Source: Prorocentrum cordatum (Eukaryota; Sar; Dinophyceae; Prorocentrales; Prorocentraceae). Taken from it: a stretch of 64,000 nucleotides of DNA. This document shows positions 20,934-31,290 of this stretch, piece by piece (the first letter of the stretch is position 1; each line of letters opens with the position of its first letter). A program made the position numbers and the translations under genes. Location: positions 186,001 through 250,000 of the forward strand of contig CAUYUJ010000336.1 in the NCBI GenBank assembly GCA_963575745.1, in the 5' to 3' direction. Below the pieces are notes generated by a model. The model made no database searches. It was not told where the DNA came from and saw only the letters and a list, made by a program, of their open reading frames with translations.

Positions 20934-20973
20934 CTAGAACCTAAGCGCGCGCGAAGCGCGCGCGTGGTTCTAG
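20934..20973 (+). repeat. Small hairpin repeat, copy 3 (perfect)
   Basis: CTAGAACC, TAA, GCGCGCGC, loop GAA, GCGCGCGC, GT, GGTTCTAG. Both 8-bp stems are perfect. This is the reference copy for those at 752 and 1021. Confidence 0.8.
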
Positions 20974-22877
20974 TTCCATATGTGACGCAGTTGCTCGCGG
21001 AGGCATGCGCGGAAGACTTACGCGGACTGGCGAATTCGCCTCGGTCGTTTTCTATGTTGAGTGGATCTCGCGGGAGATTTTGCCAGCCACTATCCGTCAG
21101 CATGATTGTTCACGGGACGCATTTTCCGAATGTGTTGTGTAGCACGCGTGTTCCCAGTCCGCCTGGTGCATCAATACGGCGCTATCTACATAACCGTTGC
21201 CGCCACCCTTCGACTGGGTGGGCATCCGAGGGCACAGCTCCCTCCATGAACGATGGCCAGTTGCCCGTTTTTGGGGTGGTCAGCGAAGGCACTCAGGGTC
21301 ATGGATACGGATGCAGCAGGGCATTATCAGCCTTAGACCGCCCGCGCGCCAACGCAGATGTTGATTAATGGTCATCTGCAAGACAGCGCAAGCACGGACA
21401 GCACGGAACTTATTCGGACGTCTTCGGTCGATGCATGGCATCGCACAGCTGGCGGCATGTCGCACCAGACGTGGCAGTGTGAGCAGACCCCCCGCCTGAT
21501 TCCCCGCCAGGCGCATACCCTTCCCTCCACCCCACATCCCTGTTTCTCCTCCTTCTGAATATCTGTTTCTCCTAGATCGCCGAGGTGGCTGGCAGGGTGG
21601 CAGGTTGCTCCGAGGATTCTCCGTCCCGTCCTCCCTCACTCTCCTTCCTTCTGCAGTTACTCTTTTGACCCTGCTCGTCCTTCCCTTCCTCAGGTCCCTC
21701 CTCTGACTTCTGTGTGTCCTCCCTCCTATTGGAACCCCTGTTCTGCAACCTTACCCTCATCTTCTTCCTCTTCAGAACTCTACCCGACGAGGGAACGGGC
21801 GGTCCACCCTCCCCTCTTCCTCCGCGCTCCTGGTATTCCCAATACATCGGCGTCGTCCACTGTAGCTTCTCATTTCATCATCACCGCCATCCTCTATGCA
21901 TGCAGGAATGTCTTACTTTCTCCCTGGTGATTCTTCCCTCTTCTCCGTGACAGTCGCCCCCTCCTGCGTCCCCACCATCCGCCCCATTGGTGTTGTCCGC
22001 ATCACCCTCCTGATCCGTTGTGCCACGTGACCTTCTGAGGCCGACGAGATACTGCCGGTGTCGCTGCGCTTCCCAATTCTGCCCCGTTGCCCCCCCGTCC
22101 CTTCCTTCTTCCTCAAGGTGACTATCGTAGTTTCGACTGACTACGAGCACGTAGTTGTTCCTGTGGGTTGCAACAAGTGCGAGGCGGGCCGCATCGGGGG
22201 GGCCTTGTCATGCGCAAGCGGAGCGTAAAACACCTTGCACGTTGCGAATAGTAAGCCCAATATAATGGAGGATGCGATATTGACGACTCGTGTGGGAGGG
22301 GCTCTGGGAGGATGCATGATATTGGATTGACTGAATATTGTCACGGCTGGGTCCATGGTGGTCGGATGCGACGTGCGTGCTTGACTAATTGATTGCAGCC
22401 GATACATCTGAATATTGCGTAATGCAGTGGCTTACCCCTCATCGAGTACAGATTAGCGTCGGAGGAACAAACGAGGATGTGTCGCAAGACAATGGGGATC
22501 CAGAGGTGGAGGCAACGATTGAGAAGTTCAGGCGGAGAAGGGTTTGAGGCGGAGAAGGAGAAACGCAAGAAGGGGTCATTTAGCGACAAGTCGGAGACGG
22601 CAAGGAGAGAGCGAACGTACGAACAGCAGTTTTGCAATAGCACGTGCCAGCGCTAAAGTACATTGCTACGCGTGATACACAGCATATGCTTTGTATTCAA
22701 TATTTGTATGATCATTTTCACGAGTGTATGCTGCGTCCCACGGCGAAGGAGCCGCACTTGATGGGCACCCGCGGCCATCTCGCTCAAGCCCCGAGCGACC
22801 TCCGCGTGGTCCCTTGCTGCTTCCCCGCTCGCGTGGGTGCGCCTCGCCCACTCTCCTGATAGCAGTGCCCTCGGTCC
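20974..22877. other. No gene recognised
   Basis: Ordinary sequence with a pyrimidine-rich stretch at 21540-22130. The short frames have no recognisable motif. The palindromic and repeat families of the window are absent. Confidence 0.45.
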
Positions 22878-24480
22878 ATGGCGGGCGGTGGTGCCAGCTC
22901 CTGGGGGCTGGTCGGGGACGAGGGGCAGCGGGAAAGGGCAGCGGGGTCCTCCGCGGCCGAGCTGGCCGCTCAGCACCGCCGCGTCGCGGCGCCCGCCGCC
23001 CGGGCGCAGAGCCTGACCCGGCCCTAGCGGCGTTCCGTCGACCGCGCCCCGGGCCGAGCTCGACGAAGTCTTCCTCTCGGTGCGCCAGTTCCTGGAACCT
23101 CGCGTGCGCCAGCGCCTGTACAGCATCGTGGGCCAAACGCAGGTTGAGGTGCTCAGGTACCTCATCGCGACCGACCACGGTGTGTATCTCTCGGACGTGA
23201 TCTGGGCTGCTCCTCCCGGGGTGATCTTGATCGATGGCCGCTCCTTGGTTTTTTCCGGGTCACGGGCGAGGTCACGGTCATCGCCTCGCTCCAGGCTCAT
23301 GGGCGCGAGGCCTCCCCGCCGGCGCTGGGCGTGCCCTGGCAGCCGGACGCGGCGAGCATCGTCACTTCGGACGATGAAGAGTGCGACGTGGTCTACATGG
23401 GTTGCCCGGATGTGCTGCGATGGGACGTTTTCCCTGGCGACGCCGCGGGCGGCGCCGTAGTCGTTGCCCGCGCGTCCTCGCTAGTGTTGCCAGCGCCACT
23501 GGCCCTGGCGGCCCCGGCAGCAACCGCTCGCCTGCAGCAGCCGGTGTCGGACTACCCCTTCGGCTTCCGGAAGGTCGGCTCCGGGGCGGCGGTCATCCGA
23601 CTCTTGGAGCATCAGTGGTCGGACCGGCCCATGGGGGGTCCCTGCCCGACGATATGGGTGTGCACCTTCATCGAGACAAATGACATGTCCCCCATAGGGT
23701 TCCAGAGCAAGTGCCCCAAGGGCCACTTCGCCCAGACCCACTCTGGGGCGGAAGACCCCCAGCGCCTCGCTCAGCTTCGACTTGGAACTGATGGTGACCT
23801 TCGACCTGCCGAAAGTTCCCGACGCAGCGGCGGCGAAGAAAATCAACCGCAGCATCGCGGTGCAAGAGGAGAAGGGGCGCGGGAGCTTTATCACGAACGC
23901 CGACGAGTCGTTCGACCCGTTTTCTTCTTCTACGGCACCTCGTCGAGGCAGGCCCTCGTGCGCGTACGTCCCCAGCTGCTCGCCTACGTCAGCGGTGACC
24001 TCGGCGAGGGGTGCGCCTGTCCAAGGAGGGGGTGGCGCGCGAGGGGCGCCCGTCCGCCCTCGCTCCCGGCGGCCAGGACACGAAGGCCAGCAAGGACAAG
24101 GACAACGACGAGACAGGGGCGACCGTGGAACGCGCAGCCGGACGTCGGGCCACTTGATGCGCCGAAGCTTGAGCACTCATTTTTTTCTTGCGGCGCTCGC
24201 GCCACCCCAGGTGATCTACGTCGTCGAGGTGTTTTTTTTCTGTGCCGCACATGGCCAAACGGTCCACCCGAGTGGCCGCCCACCTCCCTTGTCGAGCTGT
24301 TCGCCAGCGGTTTCGTCGCTCCGTTTTTTTCTTTGGGTCGCGCGACTCGAGGCCCAATCTGTGGGCTTCGAGATCCCGGACTTCCAGCTACTTGCGGCCA
24401 TGCTGTTTTGAGCCTTCGGTATTGTTCCACAGAGAGCCACCGCGCTGTTGCGCCCACTCAACGGACAGATGCCCCGCACC
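22878..24480 (+). pseudogene. Possible degenerate coding region, function unknown
   Basis: Stretches of non-repetitive, protein-like sequence continue one another across frame changes. From ATG 22878: MAGGGASSWGLVGDEG and AELAAQHRRVAAPAARA. Then, from about 23055, ELDEVFLSVRQFLEP and LRYLIATDHGVYLSDVIWAA. Then, from 23250, GEVTVIASLQAHG through DYPFGFRKVGSGAAVIRLLE. Then, from 23782, LELMVTFDLPKVPDAAAAKK and VQEEKGRGSFITNADESFD. I recognise no domain. It lies upstream of, and on the same strand as, the decayed GDPHLQ/VWD-like copy, so it could be the front of the same former gene or an unrelated relic. T-runs interrupt it at 24180-24340. Confidence 0.3.
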
Positions 24481-24664
24481 GAACAACTCTACGATGACCT
24501 AGTTGAGCAGATGCGCTCCGCAGGCCGCATCATCGAACGAGTCCCCGGCAACATCGATGAGACACCATGCGCGGCGACACCTTCATGACAAACGACGGAC
24601 ACCGCGCCCGACGTTTCCTTCAAGAGGGCCCATGGCGGGCGGAACCGATGGTGTGGCTGCCACT

Positions 24665-25055
24665 GGCGATCCCCATTTGCAGATTGATTTTGGTCAGCAG
24701 TCATATTTGATGAAGCTGGGCAAGCAAGCACATTCTGATAAGCGTCCCTCGCGGACGGCATGCACGCGCATTGCTTCGCGCTTGGGGCGGTGCGCGCCAC
24801 TTGGACGGACAGTGTGCAGAGATGTATTTCCAAGAGCTGGATGCCACAGGTGTTTAGGCGGAGGCGAAGAACGCTGGCGGGCATCATCATGTCGCGTCGC
24901 ATCCTGGTGTCAGGACTCCAGGTGGGGTTGCTTGTGGTAAGCTTGAGTTGAAAGTCTTTCATAGACGCACGCGAAAAGCCTGCCATGCTTGAACTTCCAC
25001 GTCGAGCACTTCGGGTGCACATGGCTTGCGGTCGGAGGCCTACCAGGAAAACGCG
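24665..25055 (+). pseudogene. Decayed GDPHLQ/VWD-like domain
   Basis: The same domain as the gene at 55801, in pieces. ATGDPHLQIDFGQQSYLMKL (from 24665) corresponds to AVGDPHLQNIYGQRFDLM. GQCAEMYFQELDATG (from 24807) corresponds to DNCADTYFTALNITG. AEAKNAGGHHHV and GGVACGKLELKVFHRRT correspond to TQQAGGYHYV and VAVGKIRLKVVKGRT. After a frame change, LNFHVEHFGCTWLAVGGLPG corresponds to LNFYIKHLGQAGFAVGGLLG. An in-frame TAG follows DATGV, and at least two frameshifts are needed to read it. It is therefore a second, dead member of this family about 31 kb from the intact one on the same strand. Confidence 0.75.
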
Positions 25056-25439
25056 ATCACTGAAAGGTGACCTCTCCTTTGGCGTGATGTAAAGGACACG
25101 TGCCCTTTTTCGGTATTCAAATTGGAAGCGGTTTCGCTGTAGCGAGCCTCGAGTGCCAATTTTGATGGTGTTATTTCTTGTCCACTGGGAAGCAACAGCG
25201 TCAACGTTGTCCTCATGGCTGGAGTGTTCGTAGCCGTCGCCGTCGCGCCCCTGCAGTTTCTGTGCAAAGAAAAAACGAGCAGGACGGCACAATCTTCGAC
25301 ACAGATAACACAAACCCATACAAGCGTCGTTATGTGTGGGGGGTGGTTGTCGGTGGTTGTTTGGGGCCGGGGCACTTCCCCCCCCTCTTTCCAAAGAGCA
25401 ACCGAAGACAACACGAACGAATTATTATGATTTCGCAGC
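25056..25439. other. No gene recognised downstream of the decayed domain
   Basis: May include the continuation of the former gene, but no motif is readable. A 301-codon open frame on the minus strand across 24489-25394 covers the pseudogene antisense and is treated as a shadow. Confidence 0.4.
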
Positions 25440-25690
25440 TCTAGCGGGCCCGTTTTCGCCGTAATCGTCGTCATCGTCGTCGTCGCCGCCGACGCCGCCG
25501 CCGCCCGCGCCGCCGTCGCCGCCGTCGGCGTCAACGTCGCCGCCGCCGCCTCCGCTGTGGCCACCGTCGTGGCGTCGCCGTCGTGTCGTTTCGCTATCAT
25601 CATCGCCTCGGCTGCCGTCGCCGTCCTCGTTTTCCCCATCGTCGCCGCGACGTCATCGCCATCGCCATCGCACCGCTGTTGTCATAGCCG
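25440..25690 (+). repeat. GTC/GCC-rich triplet repeat
   Basis: Interspersed GTCGTC, GCCGCC and GCCGTC triplets for about 240 bp. They produce poly-Ala/Val frames on both strands. Confidence 0.8.
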
Positions 25691-26155
25691 TTGCTGCCGC
25701 CGTCAAGTTTGGGGGTCTTGCGGGCTCTTGGGGCTGGGGCGGGGGCGCGTGAGGCGCGCGAGACTGGGGATGTTTGGAGGTGGGGGGCACGTCTGGAATG
25801 CCATGCCGCGTTTGGCGGGAGATGTCACGCAAAGCCGCACTACGACATCGAATGCAACGCAACGATGCCAAATGACGCTCCCTTTGTGCATGTCAAGCAT
25901 ATGGCACGGCATCTGTGGCTAAGCAGGTAATACTATGTTGTGTTTATGTTTGTTGTCGCGTCACTGTACCAAACCGATATGTGTGATCGTGACGTTTATA
26001 CTGCGCTCATGCGAGTGCGAAAGCGGTAATAGTCATGTGATTGCATAGTGTTGAGTTTGTGATGGTATCCAGGGCCTTCGTACCAAGGGTTTGGCCGCAC
26101 GCCCCACGTCACGATCACACGCAACTTGCACAAAACAGGTCAGACCATTTTGCGC
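25691..26155. other. No gene recognised
   Basis: GCATG-like words occur at 25796-25915, otherwise ordinary sequence. Confidence 0.45.
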
Positions 26156-26500
26156 AAAGTAAACAACCAGTCAGTAGGAGGAGGAAGAGGAATATCAAGG
26201 AGGAGGAGGGGGAGGAAGAAGAGGAGGGGGGGAAGCGGGAAATTATCATCTCCTACTCTTCTCTTTCCCCCCCGCTCCCGTTCCCTCACCCCGCAGTCCC
26301 CGTTCCCGCCTCGCCCCCCTCAGCCTCTCTCCCCCCCTCTGGCTCTCTCGCCTTTCGTCAACCTTCTGCCCCAAGACGGCCCAAGAGGGCCCCGAGAGGG
26401 GGCCCAGAGGGGGCGACGAAGGGCCATACGAAATGACATGTCGAACCTTTTCCTCCAAGATGGCCCCGAAAGCGCCCGAGAGGCTTCCGAGGCGTTCCCA
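26156..26500. repeat. Short GGA tract and one satellite fragment
   Basis: A GGA-rich tract lies at 26175-26240, then pyrimidine-rich sequence to 26345. 26360-26500 has CCAAGACGGCCCAAGAGGGC and GGGCCATACGAAATGACATG words, like one inverted unit of the ~0.38-kb satellite. Confidence 0.5.
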
Positions 26501-26989
26501 AGCGGTCCCCACGAGGCCCGTCCCTCCCGCGCGCGCCCCTCCTCTGGGCCCTGGCGGGTCCATGGCTGGCCCCTGCGGCGGGCGCGGAACGTGCGGGCGC
26601 GCCCACCGACGCGATGCTCCGACCAGCTCCTTCGCCGAATGCACGCGCGCGCCGCGTTCGCGCGTGCTCGGCCTGCCCGGCCGTCGGAGGACCCGCTCTG
26701 CTTCGACCTGTGGATGCTCTGCAACAGGTTGCGGCGGCGAAGTCCGCTCCTTACCCTCGCCGGTCAACGATTCAGGCAACTCGGTGGGCGGCGGGGGTGG
26801 GGTTGGGAATTCGTCGACCACGTGGCGAAATCCGAACCCTGCCCACGCCTCCCATCGACTCAGGAGAATCGATGGTTGGTGGGGGGTGGGGTTCGGATGT
26901 TGCCACCTCAGGTTTTTCCTCTGCTTCTCCGACCGGGCCGGCGCCGCACGCGCCGCCGTCCCCCCTTGCTCGGCTTCGCGTGCGTGTGG
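26501..26989. other. No gene recognised
   Basis: GC-rich, with long overlapping frames on both strands and no motif. GGGGGTGGGGTT-like words recur at 26788 and 26884. Confidence 0.4.
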
Positions 26990-27135
26990 CCCTTCACCAG
27001 AGTGACCTTGGGTGCGGGCCCAGAGGGTCTCCCCCAGCACTGGCCTGAAGCGGCTTACTCGCTTGAGTTTGGCCCCCTTGCGCAACCCCAAAACCGCGCA
27101 CCAAAAGTCTCGCTGACCCTTCGGGTGCGCCCACA
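26990..27135 (+). repeat. Dispersed repeat B, copy 2
   Basis: CCAGAGTGACCTTGGGTGCG, GCACTGGCCTG, TTTGGCCCCC and GCGCACCAAAAGTC in the same order as at 11138-11290. Confidence 0.65.
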
Positions 27136-27429
27136 GGTGGGGCCGCTCCGTGTATCGGCGACCCGGGGGGGAGCAGGAGGAGGAGGAGGAGGCGTGTCTG
27201 CGAGAGGGGGGAGGGTGCGTGCGTGCTTCTCCGGCCAGGCCAGCGCCGTGCCCGCTGCCGATGATTCCCCCCTTCGGATGGTTTTTAGGACGTCCCCGAA
27301 CACGGTGTGTGCATGTGTGTTGGTTGAAAAAGTAGAGACGCATTCATCTACGCGAAGATCCCCTATATGTGTATCGATTTGCCCAGACCTGTTCCGCTGC
27401 GAGTGTCTGGGTACAAGAGAGTCAGGGTA

Positions 27430-27810
27430 TGAGTTGGTCAGAGCAACAGATTATGAGATCGTGTGAGTCTGAGTGTGGGTGACTCTGTGTGGACGAGTCT
27501 GGGTGTGAGTGATTGTATGTGTATGAGTGTGAGTACAGTGAAGCTTAGGCTAAGTGCATATGGGTGTGAGCGGTCGAGTGTTAGAGTGTAGGTCTGTGTG
27601 TGAGTGGTCAGAGTGTGAGTGGTCTGAGTGTGATTGTGAGTTTGAGTGGTCTGGCTGTATCTGAGTGTGAGCGGTCTGACTGTGAGTGTGAGTCTGAGTC
27701 TGAGTGATTCTGGGTGTGAGCTTCGGCTCAGTATATCTGAGAGTGACAGAGTCCGAGTATGAGAAAGTCGGTGTGCGAGTCAGAGCGTGAGCGAGTCTGG
27801 AAATTCAGAC
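27430..27810 (+). repeat. GAGTGTGAGTCTGAGTGG-type degenerate repeat
   Basis: TGAGTGTGAGTGGTCTGAGT words dominate for about 370 bp. The same composition returns at 30885-31000. Confidence 0.75.
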
Positions 27811-27879
27811 TTGAGACGAAGCAGGCGGGAAGAACGAAAAGAGAGGAGGCACGTCAAAAAACCAGATTTCGGCTCACGG

Positions 27880-28395
27880 GCGATAGGATCCCAGGTAAAA
27901 CAAGCACACACCCGCAGGATTAGAGCCCCAGGACAGGGGCAATACATAGGAGCATACGTAAAACACAGGATTTGTGTTTCGTGGGATGGGTAATCTACAG
28001 GATCATACGTCAAACACTTAGGATTCGCGCTCCAGGAGAGAGCCAGAGGCAATCGATCGGAACCAGCGTAACACACGTAGGATGCGAGCCTCAGGAGATG
28101 GACAACCTATATACACATGTATAATATACATATGTATAAATATGTAGTATATATACATATGTGTAGATATAAAGTATATATATATATATATATGTGCAAA
28201 TCAAATAGGAACATGCATACTATGTTGAGGTATCGAGCCCCAGGAGTGGGGCAATGTATCGGAACATGCGTAACACACGTTGGATTCGAGACCCAGGAGA
28301 AACAATCTACGGGAACATGCGTACACCACGTAGGATTCGAACCGCAGGGGAGGGGCAATCTACAGGAACATACGTAAGACGCTTAGGATTCGAGC
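27880..28395 (+). repeat. ~56-bp tandem repeat (TAGGATTCGAGCCCCAGG), part 1
   Basis: Units contain TAGGATTCGAGCCCCAGGAG, then GGGGCAAT, CTA-AGGAAC and ATACGTAA-ACAC. Copies lie near 27917, 28019, 28078, 28270, 28331 and 28385, about 54-61 bp apart where contiguous. A TA-rich stretch (28109-28195) interrupts the array. The complement of the core reads GG(C/T)TCGAATCC, like a tRNA B-box. Confidence 0.75.
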
Positions 28396-28396
28396 C

Positions 28397-28660
28397 CCAG
28401 GAGGCCCCCTGGAGCCTCCTGGGGCTTCCTGCTTCCTGGGGCATCCTGGGGCATCCTAGGGCATCCTGTGGCCTCCTGTGGCCTCCTGTGGCCTCCTGGG
28501 GCTTCCTGGGGCCCACTGGAATCTCCTGGTGCTTCCTAGGGCCTCCTGGGACCTCTTGGGGCTTCCTGGTGCCTCCTGGGCCCTCCTGAGGCCTCTTGAC
28601 GCCTCCTAGAGCCTCTTGGAGCCTTCTGGGCTCACCTGGGGCTTCCTGGGGCTTCACCGA
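28397..28660 (+). repeat. CCTCCTGGGGC minisatellite
   Basis: Roughly 9-12-bp units CCTCCTGGGG/CTTCCTGGGG for 260 bp. The same unit recurs at 30310-30580 in this orientation and at 29385-29640 inverted (AGGAGGCCCC). Confidence 0.85.
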
Positions 28661-28689
28661 CACATTCAAACCGCTTGAGACATCCCCAC

Positions 28690-28990
28690 AATCTGGGCAC
28701 CATGGGGAACATGAGAGGGGCACTCCATAGGAACATGAGAGGGGCACCCATGGGGAACATGAGAGGGGTAATATATATATATATATATATAAATATATAT
28801 ATAGGTTAATGCGGATTCGAGCCCATGAGAGGGGCAATGTTTGTAGACAGAGCCCCAGGAGAGGGACAGTCTATAGGAACCTACGTACACAACCTAGGTT
28901 TCGAGCCCCAGGAGAGGGGCAAACCATAGGAACATACGTAACAACATTTAGGATTCGAGCCCCATGAGAGGGGCAAACCACGCACACACG
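28690..28990 (+). repeat. ~56-bp tandem repeat, part 2, with TA tract
   Basis: A 28-bp GGGGAACATGAGAGGGGCAC sub-repeat lies at 28690-28770, then (TA)n at 28771-28802, then units near 28811, 28893 and 28951. Confidence 0.75.
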
Positions 28991-29017
28991 CACACACACA
29001 TCTCTCTCCCATTCCCT

Positions 29018-29057
<40 letters not shown>
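29018..29057. repeat. (TA)n tract
   Basis: An uninterrupted TATATA run. Further (TA)n lies at 30058-30099. Confidence 0.9.
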
Positions 29058-29059
<2 letters not shown>

Positions 29060-29219
29060 AGTGGCACGTGTGTGCCCAGGCTCAAACAAAAAACTGAAAG
29101 GGCGTTTGAAGCAGGAAGACACCATGACGGCGGGATTGGAGATGGAGAAGGGGAAGTTGGGGCTCCCCAGGAAGCCTCAGGAGGCCCGACTTGGATACCG
29201 GAAGCGGCTCCAGGCGGCC

Positions 29220-29384
29220 CCAGGATTGTGAGTGTTGTGTGGGTTTGTGTGTTGTGTGTGTGTGTGATGTGTGCTCTGTGTTGTGCGTGTTTTCTGTGCG
29301 TTATAGGTGTTGTGTGTTTTATGTTTGTCTAGCGTGTGATGTGTTGGGTGTGATTTGTGTCTCTGTGTGTGTATGTAGTTCTGA
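29220..29384 (+). repeat. TG-rich tract
   Basis: TGTGTG and TGTTGTGTG words dominate; no coding content. Confidence 0.6.
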
Positions 29385-29640
29385 GGCCCCAGGAGATCCC
29401 AGGAGGCCCCAGGCGGCCCCAGGAGGCCCCAGGAGACCCCAGGAGGCTCCAGAAGGCCCCAAGAGGATCCAGGAGGCCGCAGGAGGCCCCAGGAGGCCCC
29501 AGGAGGTTCCAGGAGACCCCAGGAAGCTCCGAGGCGGGTTCTGGGGTACCAGAAGGTACAGAAAGCCCCAGGAGGTTCCAGGAGGCCCCCAGGAGGCTCC
29601 GAGGCGGGGTCTGGGGTACCAGAAGGTACGTCGGGGCTCG
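29385..29640 (+). repeat. AGGAGGCCCC minisatellite
   Basis: Short CCCAGGAGG-type units, complementary to the arrays at 28397 and 30310. The end contains a 69-bp direct duplication (CCGAGGCGGG-TCTGGGGTAC at about 29539 and 29608). Confidence 0.85.
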
Positions 29641-30053
29641 ATTTTGGGAGGATGTCTCAGGCGAAACCGCCATTCTCTGAGAATCGGGGTCAACATGATT
29701 GAAATTACCATGTGCTTTTGAAGGCGTTATGTTAAAATATTGAAATTCCTATGTGTTTTTTGTTGACCCTGACGTCACGATCTGTGTGAGGGGTGCCACC
29801 GATTTTCAGAATTTCGAGGATGTCCCTAGCGAAACGGCGAGAAACATAGTGAACGACGCGGCGCGTACGCATTAATCGCTTCTGAGCTCTACTTCCTTTG
29901 AGAGGTGCGTATGAAAATATGTTTATACATACATTTTTAAATACATATATATATAGATATAAATATGAATATAACTATATAGATACACATATAAGTGTAT
30001 ACAAATACATACACATGTTTGTAGATTTACACAGATGTGTATTTCTGCATATG

Positions 30054-30100
<47 letters not shown>

Positions 30101-30110
30101 ATATAGATGT
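29641..30110. other. No gene; AT-rich with TA tracts
   Basis: 29925-30100 is TA/ATACATA-rich. 29641-29920 is ordinary sequence without motifs. Confidence 0.5.
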
Positions 30111-30114
30111 GCAG

Positions 30115-30305
30115 ACATACGTAACACACATAGGATTCAAGCCTCATACGAGGCACCATAAAATAAAGCACATAGGAGTCGAGCCTCATGGGAGGGGCAA
30201 TCTACATGAACAAACGTAAAAACGTAGGGCTCGAGCCCCAGGAGAGGGGCAATCTATAGGAACATGCGTAACGCACGTAGAATACGTAAGACTGTTAGGA
30301 TTCGA
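30115..30305 (+). repeat. ~56-bp tandem repeat, part 3
   Basis: Units near 30131, 30173, 30227 and 30298, the last two closely matching the 28385 unit. Confidence 0.75.
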
Positions 30306-30309
30306 GCCC

Positions 30310-30580
30310 CAGCAGGCCCTCTTGAGCTTCTGCGTTTCCTGGGACCTCCCAGGGCCTCGTGGGCTTTCCTAGGGCTTCCTGAAGCTTCCTGGGGCCTCAT
30401 GCGGTCTCCTTGAGCCTCCTGGGGCCTCCTGAGGCTTCCTGTGTGTTCCCGAGGGCGTCCTGGGGCCTCCTGAAATCTCCTGAGGGCCTCCTGGTGCCTC
30501 CTGGGGCCTCCTGGAGCCTCCTGGAGCTTCCTGGGGCCTCCTGGGGCCTCCTGGGGCCTCCTGGCACAACCTGCTCCGAA
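30310..30580 (+). repeat. CCTCCTGGGGC minisatellite
   Basis: Same unit and orientation as 28397-28660. In both places it directly follows a ~56-bp repeat unit, so the two repeats were duplicated together. Confidence 0.85.
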
Positions 30581-30584
30581 AGCG

Positions 30585-30880
30585 GAGGATGACGCGCATG
30601 CAAATAGGCACGCTGCTTGAGATATCCCCGCAAACTGGGCGCGAACGGGCTCGTGAGGCACCCCCCTGCCGCCCCCTCCCCCCGGTGGGAGTACCGAAGC
30701 TAGCGCCTCGCCTTAGACATCCTCACAAACTGCGCCGAAAGCAAAGGGTGTCGCGCATGCGAACAGGCAGACCGCTTGAGACATCCCCACAAGCTGGGCG
30801 CGAACGGGCTCGTGAAGCACCTCCCTGCCGCTCCCCCTTGGGAGTGCTGAGACCAACGCATCGCCTGAGACATTCTCACT
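30585..30880 (+). repeat. Two units of a ~158-bp tandem repeat
   Basis: Each unit runs from CGCGCATGC-AA-AGGCA through GAGATATCCCC/GAGACATCCCC and GGGCGCGAACGGGCTCGTGA to a TGCCGC-CCC end. The units begin near 30593 and 30752. Confidence 0.75.
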
Positions 30881-31069
30881 GTCTGTGTGTGAGTGATTCG
30901 GAACATGAGTGAGTCTGAGTTGAGTCTGAGTGGAGTCTCAGTGATGAATACGTTTTGAGTGCGTCTGAGTGTGAGCGAGTCTGAGTGTGCTGAGTTCTCC
31001 CGCGCGGTGACAAAAGTGTTAAGAACCACATCTTAGGATATGGGGGAACACACAACAAACTACCTGGCT

Positions 31070-31290
31070 GGAGCGCCCCCCCCCCCCACAGGTGGATTCT
31101 TCCTTTGCCCCGCTGCTCTGGCAGCTGGGCGCCCCCGCCTGGCCAGCCCTGTGGCTGGGCGCCCCCGCCCCGCCCAGCTGGTTGCGCGCGCCGGCTGGGT
31201 TGGCGGCTCCGCCCGCCTGCCCCGCTGCTCCTGCAGCTGGGCGCCCGCGCCTGACCACTCTTGCCGCCGGGCGTTCTTGGCTCCCCAGGC
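31070..31290 (+). repeat. GCTGGGCGCCC-type short repeat
   Basis: CAGCTGGGCGCCCCCGCC-like words recur every 15-30 bp. They account for the Ala/Pro-rich open frames here. Confidence 0.6.

Noticed and set aside
24489-25394. Minus-strand 301-codon frame
   Set aside because: Antisense to the decayed GDPHLQ/VWD-like domain; no recognisable motif on that strand.
28331-28345. Possible tRNA gene at GGTTCGAATCC
   Set aside because: No acceptor stem, anticodon arm or A-box can be folded around it; it is one unit of a tandem repeat.
27880-30310. CRISPR-like array from regularly spaced repeats
   Set aside because: Repeats and intervening parts are both conserved between units, as in a minisatellite, and the genome is eukaryotic.
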